Below are positions 35,558-44,319 of a stretch of 64,000 nt of DNA, piece by piece (position 1 is the first letter of the stretch; every line of letters begins with the position of its first letter). This DNA comes from Bradyrhizobium sp. DOA9 (GTDB lineage: Bacteria > Pseudomonadota > Alphaproteobacteria > Rhizobiales > Xanthobacteraceae). Both the position numbers and the translations under genes were made by a program. The stretch covers positions 6,578,741 to 6,642,740 of the forward strand of contig NZ_DF820425.1 of assembly GCF_000617845.2 (NCBI RefSeq), written 5' to 3'. The notes beneath the pieces were generated by a model, which was given only the letters and a program-made list of their open reading frames with translations, ran no database searches and had not been told where the DNA came from.

Positions 35558-36253
35558 TCAGGCGCCCTTGAAGCCGCGCGCACGGGCTCGCGCCAGCGCC
35601 GCCGCTTGAACAGCGGGATCGGACGCCGCGCCATCGGTGAGATTGTTGAGTCCGGTCAAATGCTGCTCGCCGCCGAACTCGACCAGATTGACCTCCTTCG
35701 AGGCACCCGGCTCGAACCGCACCGCCGTCCCGGCCGGAATGTCGAGCCGCATGTTGATGGCGCTGGCGCGATCGAACTCGAGCGCCTTGTTGACCTCGAA
35801 GAAATGAAAATGCGACCCGATCTGGATCGGACGATCGCCGGTGTTGACTGCCGTCAAGGTCAGTGTGCGGCGGCCGGCATTGAGCGCGATCTCGCCGTCC
35901 TGCGCCAGCACGATGCCCGGACGTTCGGTGTCGGCCTCCGTGCCCGGGGACGGCCGGATCGGCTCGTGCACCGTGACGAGTTTGGTACCGTCGGGGAAGA
36001 CACATTCCACCTGGATGATGTCCATCATCGCGGCGATGCCGGGCAGGACGTCCGCAGACGACAGCACCGTCGAGCCATAGCCGATCAAGTCGGCGACGGA
36101 ACGGCCGTCACGCGCGCCCTCCAGGATCTCGTCGGTGATGAAGGCGACGGCTTCCGGATAGTTCAGCTTCAGTCCGCGGGCGCGGCGGCGGCGCGCCAGC
36201 TCGGCGGCATTGAAGATGGTCAGGCGCTCCAGTTCGGTTGGCGTCAGCAGCAT
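35558..36253 (-). CDS. ureAB: Fused urease gamma-beta subunit (UreA-UreB)
   Basis: 231 aa. Residues 1-100 are the gamma subunit (MLLTPTELERLTIFNAAELA, LNYPEAVAFITDEILEGAR, VECVFPDGTKLVTVH). After a short linker (about 101-125), the rest is the beta subunit (NTGDRPIQIGSHFHFFEVN, RFEPGASKEVNLVEFGG). Fused small subunits are known in Helicobacter and some alphaproteobacteria. It assembles with UreC. Confidence 0.95.
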   Translation of the reverse strand: MLLTPTELERLTIFNAAELARRRRARGLKLNYPEAVAFITDEILEGARDGRSVADLIGYGSTVLSSADVLPGIAAMMDIIQVECVFPDGTKLVTVHEPIRPSPGTEADTERPGIVLAQDGEIALNAGRRTLTLTAVNTGDRPIQIGSHFHFFEVNKALEFDRASAINMRLDIPAGTAVRFEPGASKEVNLVEFGGEQHLTGLNNLTDGAASDPAVQAAALARARARGFKGA

Positions 36254-36265
36254 TCGAAATCACCC

Positions 36266-36937
36266 TCAATTGGCGAACAGCCGCAGATCGGCCTGGGCGT
36301 GCCGTGCCGCGGCAACATCGAGGAAAGGCACGAAACTGGACAGTTCGACCTCATCCGGGACCTCCTGAGCGGCGAGCTGCTCGATCAGCGGCAGACATCG
36401 CTGCAGCACCCCCTGTCCTTGCAGCGCGCCCACGGCACCCAGCCTGATCGCGGCAGTGATCACGCCGGACGCGGCCGTATAGCCGGAGCAGAGTTGCGCC
36501 AGCGCCTCGTCCAGCCCGAGTTCCGACCACACCGCGCCCTGCATGACGGCGATATGTCCCAGACAATTCCCCGCCTGCACGTCATCGCGTAGCGCGATGG
36601 CCAGGGGCTGTCCCAGCCGGGCGTGCGAAGCAAGAAAAGCTCCCCCATTGCGGCGCGATCCCGTGCGCAATGTCTCGATCAGCGTGGAGGCCTCGACCTC
36701 GCGATCGACCGCTGCGATGGCTTCCCGATCGCCCCTGGCACGATACGACCACAGCAATGCGACCCTGTCGTAGCAGGCCCAGCGCTGCTTCAACATCGCA
36801 GCGACCAATGCCTCGAAGTCGCCCAAAGTCATGTCGCGGCGAAGCGCGAAAGCGCCCTCGATCCCATAGGAAAACGCAAAGGCCCCGCTCGGAAACGCGC
36901 CGTCCGCCTGCCAGATCGCCTGCAAAACCCGGAGCAT
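36266..36937 (-). CDS. ureF: Urease accessory protein UreF
   Basis: 223 aa. UreF features: QAIWQADGAFPSGAFAFSYGIEG split around the FPSGAF/SYG motif, ASHARLGQPLAIA and the C-terminal SFVPFLDVAAARHAQADLRLF. UreF acts with UreD and UreG as a GTPase-coupled nickel-insertion complex. It lies three bases after ureE and 12 before ureAB. Confidence 0.93.
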   Translation of the reverse strand: MLRVLQAIWQADGAFPSGAFAFSYGIEGAFALRRDMTLGDFEALVAAMLKQRWACYDRVALLWSYRARGDREAIAAVDREVEASTLIETLRTGSRRNGGAFLASHARLGQPLAIALRDDVQAGNCLGHIAVMQGAVWSELGLDEALAQLCSGYTAASGVITAAIRLGAVGALQGQGVLQRCLPLIEQLAAQEVPDEVELSSFVPFLDVAAARHAQADLRLFAN

Positions 36938-36940
36938 GGC

Positions 36941-37474
36941 TCAATGATCGTGATGATGGTAATGGCCGCCGCGGGCGCCGCCAGGCTGGGGCGGCTCGAC
37001 GGCCTCGACCGCCTCCGCAGACTCTTCATCGAGTATCGTGACACCGACCCGGCGGGCGCTGATCAGGTTTTCCAGGCGCGCGGTGTAGTCTTCCGGCCGG
37101 CCTTCCAGTGCGACCAGCAGCACCTCGCCGCCGAACCGCACCCGCCAGTGTAGATTGCCCACGTGGTAGCCGAGCTCCACGGCGTCGGCGATCGAGCGCG
37201 GCTCCAACCGCAACCAGCGTTCGGTTGCGGCGCGGACCACGATCGCACGGTCTGGCTCCAGCACCAGCACGGCGCCGTCGAAAAGCTTTTCATGACGAGG
37301 CAAGGCGATCGCCAACTCTTCACCGCCGTGCGTAGTGATCAAGAGACGCCGCCGCGCCAGATCGGTCGCCGGCACATTGGCGATATCGACCGCCCCCGCA
37401 TGCTCAAGACGGTGAAGCGCCTCGGACAAAGCGGGCTCGACCCGGCTCCCCAGCACGCGTTCGATGCGCAGCAT
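36941..37474 (-). CDS. ureE: Urease nickel metallochaperone UreE
   Basis: 177 aa from ATG 37474 (GAGGT seven bases upstream). UreE fold segments: RRRLLITTHGGEELAIALP, LGYHVGNLHWRVRF and LENLISARRVGVTILDEES. The C-terminus is His-rich (GGHYHHHDH), the usual nickel-binding tail. It supplies nickel to UreG. First urease gene after amiE. Confidence 0.94.
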   Translation of the reverse strand: MLRIERVLGSRVEPALSEALHRLEHAGAVDIANVPATDLARRRLLITTHGGEELAIALPRHEKLFDGAVLVLEPDRAIVVRAATERWLRLEPRSIADAVELGYHVGNLHWRVRFGGEVLLVALEGRPEDYTARLENLISARRVGVTILDEESAEAVEAVEPPQPGGARGGHYHHHDH

Positions 37475-37551
37475 CGTTGGTACCTCGCGAATTTCATGAT
37501 CAGGCAAGATGGGCGACGGATATCAATCCGCCGCCCCCGGCGATATGCGTC

Positions 37552-38589
37552 CTAGCGGTGCGCCACCTTCTTGCTCGGGATGCCCTCGATCGGACATTCC
37601 TCGGTTCCCACCGTGGTGCGCGTGAAGGACTCGACCATCTCCCGCGTGCCTTCCGGATCGGCGATCCACTTGGCGTAGAAATCATATGGGCAGGCCGCAA
37701 CGCCACGATCACCCTCGCCGGAGTTGATCATCCCCGTGTAACCGCGATGCACCAGCTTGAAGAGATGGTTCTGCGACTGGCCGTTTTTGCGGGCGTCGCG
37801 GATCAGCGACTTCGACAGCTGGGCATAGTTGACGCCGTACTCTTCCTCGCCGCATTCGCCGAGCGTGCGGCCGTCGAAGCCGATGATCGCGGAATGACCG
37901 AAATACGAGTAGACGCCGTCGAAGCCCGTGGCGTTGGCGACCGCAACATAGACATTGTTCGCCCAGGCCATCGCCTTGGCCATGATGACCTGCTGGTCCT
38001 TGGCCGGATACATGTAGCCCTGGCACCGCACGATCAGCTCGGAGCCCTTCATCGCGCAATCGCGCCAGATCTCGGGATAGTTGCCGTCGTCGCAAATGAT
38101 CAACGAGATCTTCAGCCCCTTCGGGCCCTCGGAGACATAGGTGCAATTGCCGGGATACCAGCCCTCGATCGGCACCCAGGGCATGATCTTGCGATACTTC
38201 TGCACGATCTCGCCCTTGTCGTTCATCAGGATCAGGGTGTTGTACGGCGCCTTGTTCGGATGCTCCTCGTGGCGCTCGCCGGTGAGCGAGAATACGCCCC
38301 ACACCTTCGCCTTGCGGCAGGCCTCGGCGAAAATCTCGGTTTCATCGCCCGGGATGACCGAGGCGGTCTCGTACATCTCCTTGGAATCGTACATGATGCC
38401 GTGGGTGGAGTACTCCGGGAAGATTACCAGATCCATGCCGGGCAGACCGGTCTTCATGCCGACGACCATGTCGGCGATCTTGCGGGCGTTGTCGAGCACC
38501 TGCGCCTTGGTATGTAGGCGCGGCATCTTGTAGTTCACGACGGCGACGCCGATCGTGTCGTTGCTTGACGTAATATCACCGTGCAGCAT
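37552..38589 (-). CDS. amiE: Aliphatic amidase AmiE
   Basis: 345 aa, the usual AmiE length; AAGGAG lies upstream of the ATG. The nitrilase-superfamily triad is present: Glu in VIFPEYST, Lys in KYRKIMPW and Cys in ICDDGNYPEIWRDC. The N-terminus MLHGDITSSNDTIGVAV and GQSQNHLFKLVHRGYTG are typical of AmiE. It hydrolyses short aliphatic amides to acid and ammonia in the cytoplasm. It is embedded between urtE (36 bases upstream) and ureE, so amides and urea appear to share one uptake and control system. Confidence 0.95.
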   Translation of the reverse strand: MLHGDITSSNDTIGVAVVNYKMPRLHTKAQVLDNARKIADMVVGMKTGLPGMDLVIFPEYSTHGIMYDSKEMYETASVIPGDETEIFAEACRKAKVWGVFSLTGERHEEHPNKAPYNTLILMNDKGEIVQKYRKIMPWVPIEGWYPGNCTYVSEGPKGLKISLIICDDGNYPEIWRDCAMKGSELIVRCQGYMYPAKDQQVIMAKAMAWANNVYVAVANATGFDGVYSYFGHSAIIGFDGRTLGECGEEEYGVNYAQLSKSLIRDARKNGQSQNHLFKLVHRGYTGMINSGEGDRGVAACPYDFYAKWIADPEGTREMVESFTRTTVGTEECPIEGIPSKKVAHR

Positions 38590-38625
38590 GTCGCTCTCCT
38601 TTTAAAACGTTCTTGCAGCTTCAGC

Positions 38626-39321
38626 TCACACCGCCATGTGACGATGCACCATCTCGTCGGTCAGTTCGGAAATCGCGCCGGCCACGACCACGCGTCCCTT
38701 CTCCATCATGGCGAAGCGATGCGCAGCGCGACGCACGAACGAGACGTTCTGCTCCACCAGGATCACGGTAAGGCCCACCTCCCGATTGAGGCGGATGATG
38801 ATCTTCTCGATCTCCTCGACGATCGACGGCTGGATGCCTTCGTTCGGTTCATCGAGCAGGATCACCTTGGGATCGGCGGCAAGCGCACGAGCGATCGCGA
38901 GCTGCTGCTGCTGCCCGCCCGAAAGCACGCCGCCGTTGCGGGTCAGATTGTTCATCAGATAGGGAAACAGCTCGGCGACCAGTTCCGGGATCTCGCGCTT
39001 GCCGTCATGCCGGGCGAACGAGCCCATAAGGATGTTCTCGCGGATCGTGAAATCCGGAATGATCTCGCGTCCCTGCGGTACATAGGCGATGCCGGCCCGC
39101 GCCCGCTGGAACGTCGGCTCCTTGCCGATCTCACGCTCGTCCAGCCTGATCTGCCCGTCAATCCGGTCGGTCAGGCCCATCAGCGTCTTCAGCAGCGTGG
39201 TCTTGCCGGTGCCGTTACGTCCGAGCACCGCCGTCACCTCGCCGCCCGGCACCTCGAGGCAGACGTCGTGCAGGATGTGGCTGCGATCGTAGAAACTATC
39301 GACGTGCGAGAACGCCAGCAT
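38626..39321 (-). CDS. urtE: Urea/amide ABC transporter ATPase UrtE
   Basis: 231 aa from ATG 39321, sharing a base with the urtD stop (TGATG); a long in-frame extension upstream is not needed. LivF/UrtE type: Walker A GRNGTGKTTLLK, signature LSGGQQQQLAIARALA, Walker B VILLDEPNEGIQPS and switch His region LVEQNVSFV. The sequence NEGIQPSIVEEI is characteristic of UrtE. With UrtD it energises the UrtBC permease. Confidence 0.93.
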   Translation of the reverse strand: MLAFSHVDSFYDRSHILHDVCLEVPGGEVTAVLGRNGTGKTTLLKTLMGLTDRIDGQIRLDEREIGKEPTFQRARAGIAYVPQGREIIPDFTIRENILMGSFARHDGKREIPELVAELFPYLMNNLTRNGGVLSGGQQQQLAIARALAADPKVILLDEPNEGIQPSIVEEIEKIIIRLNREVGLTVILVEQNVSFVRRAAHRFAMMEKGRVVVAGAISELTDEMVHRHMAV

Positions 39322-40064
39322 CAGGAAATCCCCTTCGAGCCGAGATAGGCTTCCTTCACCTTCGGATTCGTCTCGATCTCCGTAACGCTGCCCTCGGCGA
39401 GAACCTGGCCCAGATGCAGCACGGTGATGCGTTCCGCGATCTCGCGCACAAAGGCCATGTCGTGCTCGACCACGATGATGGTGTGGCGGCCCCGGAGGTT
39501 GTTGACGATCAGGGAGGTCTTGTGGGTCTCCGCCTGGGTCATGCCGGCGGTCGGCTCGTCCAGCAGGATGATCTTCGGATCCTGCGTGATCAACAGGCCG
39601 AGCTCCAGCCATTGGGTCTGGCCGTGGCTCAGATAGGCCGCAACGCGGTCGGCTTCGTCGGCCAGCCCGATCAGTTCCAGCACCTCGTCGACCTTGGCCT
39701 TGGCCGGAAAGCCGAAGCCGAGATTGGCGAATACGCCGGGATTCCTGCAGCTCGCCACTTCGAGATTGCGGCGGACCGTGAGCTCCTTGAATACGCTCGG
39801 AATCTGGAACTTGCGGCCGATGCCGGCGCGCGCGATCCGATGCTCTTCCCAATTGGTGATGTTGGTGTCATGCAGGAAGACGCGGCCTTCGGTCGACTTG
39901 GTCTTGCCGGAGATTAGATCCATCAGCGTGGTCTTGCCGGCGCCGTTCGCGCCGAGCAGAACCCGCAACTCCCCCTCCTCGATGACCAACGACACGCCGT
40001 TGACGGCCTTGAAGCCCTCGAAGTCGACGCCGAGCCCGTCGATGGTCAATGCTGCCTGCGCCAT
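39321..40064 (-). CDS. urtD: Urea/amide ABC transporter ATPase UrtD
   Basis: 247 aa, LivG type. Walker A GANGAGKTTLMD, the modified signature LSHGQTQWLELGLLI typical of UrtD, Walker B IILLDEPTAGMTQ and switch His in VVEHDMAFV. It lies three bases after urtC and overlaps urtE. Confidence 0.94.
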   Translation of the reverse strand: MAQAALTIDGLGVDFEGFKAVNGVSLVIEEGELRVLLGANGAGKTTLMDLISGKTKSTEGRVFLHDTNITNWEEHRIARAGIGRKFQIPSVFKELTVRRNLEVASCRNPGVFANLGFGFPAKAKVDEVLELIGLADEADRVAAYLSHGQTQWLELGLLITQDPKIILLDEPTAGMTQAETHKTSLIVNNLRGRHTIIVVEHDMAFVREIAERITVLHLGQVLAEGSVTEIETNPKVKEAYLGSKGIS

Positions 40065-40067
40065 GGG

Positions 40068-41216
40068 CTACTCCGCGAGCTGTGAGCTGGCATCGTGGAC
40101 ACGCAGCGCGACCGAGCCAGCCGGCGCCTTGCGCGTAACCGCGCGATCAATCAGATCGTGAGCAAGCCCTGCAATGCCGCGCGGCAGATAGAGCACGACC
40201 AGCACGAAGATCAGTCCGATGATGGCTTTCCAGGCCTCTGCGAACCCCTCGGCTTCGCTGACGGTTGCAGAGATCATGTTGATCGCAATTGCGCCGATGC
40301 AGGCGCCGAGGATCGAGGCGCGGCCGCCGACCGCTGCCCACACCACCATGGTGATCGAAAAGCTCAGATCCATGAAGGTCGGCGATGCGAACTCCGAAAC
40401 GATGACATAGAGCATGCCGGCGAAGCCCGCGATGGCCGCCGAGACCGCGAAGAAGAAGGTCTGGTAGGCCGGCACGTCGAAGCCGAGATAGCGGGCGCGG
40501 TTCTCGTCGTTGCGAACCGCCTGCAGGATCACGCCAGCACGGGTGTCGATCAGCAGCCGCGCTGCGAGCAGCACCACGCTCAGCGAACCCGCAACCAGGT
40601 AGTAGGTCGGCACGATATACGGATCGAATTCGAACTCGCCGACCTTGAACCAGCCCAGATCGGTCAGGCCGTTGAAGCCGTTCGTGACCGGCTGCGCATC
40701 GATCATCACCAGCCGGACCAGCAGCACCAGCGCCAGCATGATGATGGAGACGAACACGCCGGAGATCCGCTTGCGGAAGACGATGAGGCCGACCACCACC
40801 GCCATCAGGACCGGCAGGATCACGCCCATCGCAAAGCCGAACCATTGGCTCTGAAATGGCAGCCACAGGAACGAAGCCTTGGTGATGCAGCAGAGCTCGG
40901 TCTTGGCCCCCGGCTCGGCGTTCCACAGCATGAAATCCGGCACCGGCTTGTCGGAACCCTGCTGCAGACTGGTGGCGCTGGCCAGCTTCAGCGACATCGC
41001 CAACATGTAGGCTCCAGCACCGAAGAACAGTCCCTGGCCGAGATTGAGGATGCCCGCATAGCCCCAGGACAACGCGACCGCGATACCGAGCATGCCGAAC
41101 ACCAGATACTTGGCGATGCGGTTCAGCCAGAACGGGTCCATCGCCAGCGGCACCAGCATGATCAGGATCACGAAGCCGGCGTAGATCGCCCAGTCGATGC
41201 GGCGCTGCGACGACAT
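40068..41216 (-). CDS. urtC: Urea/amide ABC transporter permease UrtC
   Basis: 382 aa, LivM family. Multiple membrane segments with SWGYAGILNLGQGLFFGAGAY, the coupling loop NRARYLGFDVPAYQTF and the late ASILGACIGAIAINM. A periplasmic insertion (about 75-110) with a Cys pair (ELCCITK) follows the second conserved motif. The C-terminus is a short polar tail. It partners with UrtB. Confidence 0.92.
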   Translation of the reverse strand: MSSQRRIDWAIYAGFVILIMLVPLAMDPFWLNRIAKYLVFGMLGIAVALSWGYAGILNLGQGLFFGAGAYMLAMSLKLASATSLQQGSDKPVPDFMLWNAEPGAKTELCCITKASFLWLPFQSQWFGFAMGVILPVLMAVVVGLIVFRKRISGVFVSIIMLALVLLVRLVMIDAQPVTNGFNGLTDLGWFKVGEFEFDPYIVPTYYLVAGSLSVVLLAARLLIDTRAGVILQAVRNDENRARYLGFDVPAYQTFFFAVSAAIAGFAGMLYVIVSEFASPTFMDLSFSITMVVWAAVGGRASILGACIGAIAINMISATVSEAEGFAEAWKAIIGLIFVLVVLYLPRGIAGLAHDLIDRAVTRKAPAGSVALRVHDASSQLAE

Positions 41217-41217
41217 T

Positions 41218-42111
41218 TCAGCGCCCCTTGAGGGCGAACAGGCCCTTTGGCTTGAGAATGATGATCGCGATCACCACACCGAACACGACGGCGCGTGCCA
41301 GGATATCGTTGGTCCCGGCGGCAACTACACCGTTGATCTCGCCGAGAATCCCCGCCGACAGCACCGATCCGAGCAGACTGCCGACGCCGCCCATCACGAC
41401 GACCAGGAAGCCGTCGACCACCATCGACGTACCCATGTCCGGAAACACCGTCTTGAAGCCGGACATCATCACGCCGGCGACGCCGGCAAGGCCCGAGCCG
41501 AACGCGAAGGTCAGCGCGTTGACGCGCTCGACATCGATGCCGCACGCCGCGGCCATCTTCGAATTGCGGATGATGGCGCGGACCTGGGTGCCTGCGACGG
41601 TGCGGTAGAGCAGGAACCACGTGGCGAGCGTAAGGACCGCCGTAACGAGGATGATAAAGGTCCGGTAGCGATTGATATCGACACCGGCGATATGAAGGGT
41701 TCCCTGCAATATCCCGGGTACATCGACATTCTGCAGACCGGGGCCAAGTCCCTGGATGTGCATGCCGAAGAACGTGAGCCCGAATTCCAGCCGCACGGCC
41801 TGCTGGATCAGGATCGCGACGCCCCAGGTCGCCAGCAGGGTGTCGAGCAGCCGTCCGTACAACTTGCGTACCACGATGCGCTCGATCAGAAGCCCGAGCA
41901 GCGCCGTCACGATGAAAGCGAGCGGGATTGCGACGAAGATGTTCGTCCCGAGCCAAAGGCCCGACAGCACCGTCACATAGGCGCCGACCATGACCATCTC
42001 GCCATGCGCCATGTTGATGACGCCCATGGCGCCATAGGTGATCGCAAGGCCGAGAGCGACCAGGAGGAGGATCGAACCCAGGCTGAGACCGATGAACAGA
42101 ACTTCGAGCAT
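41218..42111 (-). CDS. urtB: Urea/amide ABC transporter permease UrtB
   Basis: 297 aa, LivH family. GAMGVINMAHGEMVMVGAYV is the conserved LivH/UrtB motif, and the coupling loop GTQVRAIIRNSKMAAACGID follows. About eight hydrophobic segments. It has no long N-terminal extension, unlike some UrtB proteins. Its stop is two bases from the urtC start. Confidence 0.93.
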   Translation of the reverse strand: MLEVLFIGLSLGSILLLVALGLAITYGAMGVINMAHGEMVMVGAYVTVLSGLWLGTNIFVAIPLAFIVTALLGLLIERIVVRKLYGRLLDTLLATWGVAILIQQAVRLEFGLTFFGMHIQGLGPGLQNVDVPGILQGTLHIAGVDINRYRTFIILVTAVLTLATWFLLYRTVAGTQVRAIIRNSKMAAACGIDVERVNALTFAFGSGLAGVAGVMMSGFKTVFPDMGTSMVVDGFLVVVMGGVGSLLGSVLSAGILGEINGVVAAGTNDILARAVVFGVVIAIIILKPKGLFALKGR

Positions 42112-42170
42112 GACAATACCTCATCGTCCATCGCACGGGAGACCGCGCGATGGACGAGGTTTCCTTGACG

Positions 42171-43427
42171 TCAGGTTTTCAGCTTGGCCGCGTCGAGCCC
42201 CTTCGACGTGCAGAAGAGGTTCGTCGGCGTCTCGCCATAGGCGACGTAGGGCAGCGGCATCACCGGCTCCTTGTAGGCGTCGATGATCTTGCCCTGACCG
42301 TCCGGTTGCCACTGCGCGATGCGCGGGGTCAGGTAGGCGTGCAGGTTCTCGGCTTCGATCTTGACGTGGCCGTTGGGCGCGTCGAATTCCTGACCCTTGA
42401 CCGCCTCGCGGATCGCAGTCGGGGTGACCTCGGCGGCCTTCTCGACCGCCTGCTTCCACAGGAAGACCTGGAAGTAGGACGATTCCAGCGCGTGGTGCGT
42501 CACCGCCTTCGGATCCTTCACGAAGGCCCGATAACGCTCGACGAAGGCCTTGTTGCGGTCGGTGTCGATTGCCTGGAAGTAGGGAAACGAGGTGTACGAG
42601 CCGACGGCATAATCGGCACCCATCGCCGCGATCTCGATCTCGGAGGTCACGGTCGCGCAGATCGGAAGCTTGTCATGAGTGAGACCCTGGTTCTTGTACT
42701 CGCGGTAGAAGGCGATCACGGAGTCGCCGACCACGTTGGACAGCACGACGTCGCAGCCCGAGTTCTTGATCTTGTTGACCATCGAACCCCATTCGGAATG
42801 GCCAAGCTCGAGATATTCATCGGCGATCCATTCGCCGCCGTTCTTCTCGATCAGAATCTTGGAGACCTTGGCCATCTCGCGCGGATAGATGTAATTCGAT
42901 CCGACGATGAAGAACTTCTTCTTGCCGAGCGTCTTGATGATCCAGGGAATGAAATTCGAGAGCTGTTGGTTCGGAACAGCGCCGGTATAGACGACGTTCT
43001 TCGAGCACTCGAAGCCTTCGTAGTAGGTCGGGTAGAAATAGAGGTTGTTGCGCTTCTCGAACACCGGCAGCACGGCCTTGCGGCTGGCCGACGTATAGGA
43101 GCCGAATACGGTCGGCACGCGATCCTGGATAACGAGTTTCGAGGCCTTCTCGTTGTAGGTCTTCGGATCCGACGCGCCATCCTCCGCGATCGCCGCGATC
43201 TTCATGCCCTTGACGCCGCCCGCCGCGTTGATCTCGCTGATCGCCATCATGGTGGCGTCATGCAGCGATTTCTCCACGATCGACAACCCGCCGGTCAGCG
43301 AGAACAGCACGCCGACCTTGATCTCGCCCGCAGCATGAGCGCCCGTCGAAAACACCCAGGGGGATGTGATCAACGCGCCGCCCGCCAAAGCGCCGCCCTT
43401 CAGAAATTTACGTCTATCAACTGCCAT
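42171..43427 (-). CDS. urtA: Urea/short-chain amide binding protein UrtA (FmdD-like)
   Basis: 418 aa from ATG 43427 (GGGGAG six bases upstream). A Tat-like signal, DRRKFLKGGALAGGALI, ends near GAHA-AGEI. The mature protein is the urea/amide branch of type I binding proteins (FSLTGGLSIVEKSLHDATM, FYPTYYEGFECSKNVVYTG, PNQQLSNFIPW). It captures urea or short amides in the periplasm for UrtBCDE. It is the first structural gene after the leader with the terminator. It is homologous to the cytoplasmic AmiC-like sensor at 44320. Confidence 0.94.
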   Translation of the reverse strand: MAVDRRKFLKGGALAGGALITSPWVFSTGAHAAGEIKVGVLFSLTGGLSIVEKSLHDATMMAISEINAAGGVKGMKIAAIAEDGASDPKTYNEKASKLVIQDRVPTVFGSYTSASRKAVLPVFEKRNNLYFYPTYYEGFECSKNVVYTGAVPNQQLSNFIPWIIKTLGKKKFFIVGSNYIYPREMAKVSKILIEKNGGEWIADEYLELGHSEWGSMVNKIKNSGCDVVLSNVVGDSVIAFYREYKNQGLTHDKLPICATVTSEIEIAAMGADYAVGSYTSFPYFQAIDTDRNKAFVERYRAFVKDPKAVTHHALESSYFQVFLWKQAVEKAAEVTPTAIREAVKGQEFDAPNGHVKIEAENLHAYLTPRIAQWQPDGQGKIIDAYKEPVMPLPYVAYGETPTNLFCTSKGLDAAKLKT

Positions 43428-43561
43428 CGCACACTCCCCGTTGGCTCCAGACACAGATCTGCGATCGCACCGAAGCACGCTGCTACCGTGAGACAATCGC
43501 CAAGACTCAAGCGGGCGTCGTCAACACGAAGGTGACGACAACACCACGCGCCCCAGAAAAC

Positions 43562-43598
43562 AAAAAAGCCCGACGGACCCTCGCGGGTCCTTCGGGCT
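43562..43598 (-). terminator. Intrinsic terminator in the urt leader, probable antitermination target
   Basis: On the minus strand, AGCCCGAAGGACCC and GGGTCCGTCGGGCT (43567-43598) form a 14-bp stem with one mismatch and the loop GCGA, followed by TTTTTTG. It lies between the ANTAR antiterminator gene and urtA, so by default it would stop transcription before urtA. Confidence 0.9.
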
Positions 43599-43609
43599 GC
43601 TCAGCCGGA

Positions 43610-43637
43610 GCCGAACCAGCATCATCGATGGTTCGGC
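43610..43637 (-). promoter_or_regulatory. Leader hairpin upstream of the urt terminator
   Basis: GCCGAACCA and TGGTTCGGC form a perfect 9-bp stem with a 10-nt loop, eleven bases before the terminator stem on the transcript. It may be part of the RNA target of the ANTAR protein. The canonical hexaloop with A1 and G4 is not obvious. Confidence 0.5.
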
Positions 43638-43640
43638 AAA

Positions 43641-43666
43641 GTCGCGAAAGATTTTCTCTTCACGAC
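43641..43666 (-). promoter_or_regulatory. Second leader hairpin upstream of the urt terminator
   Basis: GTCGTGAAG and TTTCGCGAC pair over about nine bases with two G-T pairs and an A-rich loop, four bases upstream of the other leader hairpin. Two tandem hairpins before a terminator is the general layout of ANTAR targets. The loop sequence does not clearly match the consensus. Confidence 0.4.
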
Positions 43667-43675
43667 GGACGAAAG

Positions 43676-44302
43676 CTAATCACCTTTGGCGCGATATTGC
43701 AACAGCTCGTTTGCGTGAATGATCGCCGAAGCCATATCGTCCATCGACAAGCGCTTCGACATGGCTTGTCGCCGGATGCTTTCATAAGCATCAGCCTCGC
43801 TCAATCCCTGACCGTCCATCAGGATCGCCTTGGCCTTCTGGATACGTTGAATGCCCGCGAGCTTGCGTTCGAGCTTGCGTACACGCTTGTCAGCTTCGCG
43901 ACGCTCCATCCAAAGGCTGCGCGCAATGGTGATGTTGGTCAACAGGCCGAAGGGCCGGATCGGACGCTCGATGACTGCGACGGCGCCGAACTCGAGCACA
44001 AGTTGCAGCGTCGACGGATCCTCGTAGGACACGACGGCAATCAGGGTCGGCCGACGATTGACGTCGGATTTCAACAGGCGCTGCATCTCGGTCCGCATGT
44101 CGTGCTCGATCGCGAGCAGCACGATGTCGGCCCCTTCCTGCCAGCATTCCGGCACCGGCCATTGCATCTCCACCATGCAACCGATGCGACGCAGATGCTC
44201 GACCAGCTTGGTCCGCTCCGAATCCGGCGGATGCACGACATGAACCCGCAGACCACGCAGATCGCGGAGAATTTGAATGGCCACGCCTGGTTCTCCGTCC
44301 AA
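43676..44302 (-). CDS. amiR: AmiR-like ANTAR transcription antiterminator
   Basis: 208 aa. The N-terminal pseudo-receiver begins QILRDLRGLRVHVVHPPDS, without the acidic pair and phosphoacceptor pattern of true receivers, as in AmiR. A coiled coil (MERREADKRVRKLERKLAG) leads to the ANTAR helices (IQKAKAILMDGQGLSEADAY, IRRQAMSKRLSMDDMASAI). In Pseudomonas, AmiR is held by AmiC and released by amides to bind leader RNA and prevent termination. The AmiC-like gene lies 17 bases upstream and a leader terminator lies directly downstream. Confidence 0.92.
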   Translation of the reverse strand: MDGEPGVAIQILRDLRGLRVHVVHPPDSERTKLVEHLRRIGCMVEMQWPVPECWQEGADIVLLAIEHDMRTEMQRLLKSDVNRRPTLIAVVSYEDPSTLQLVLEFGAVAVIERPIRPFGLLTNITIARSLWMERREADKRVRKLERKLAGIQRIQKAKAILMDGQGLSEADAYESIRRQAMSKRLSMDDMASAIIHANELLQYRAKGD

Positions 44303-44319
44303 CTAGGCAACCATGGGGA

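Noticed and set aside
33314..36592. Very long open frame (over 1000 codons) opposite the urease genes
   Set aside because: It is the antisense shadow of ureG, ureC and ureAB in high-GC DNA; its composition (His, Arg, Gly, Asp-rich) is typical of such shadows.
39322..39852. N-terminal extension of urtE
   Set aside because: The in-frame extension runs through urtD in another frame and lacks homology; ATG 39321 coupled to the urtD stop is the natural start.
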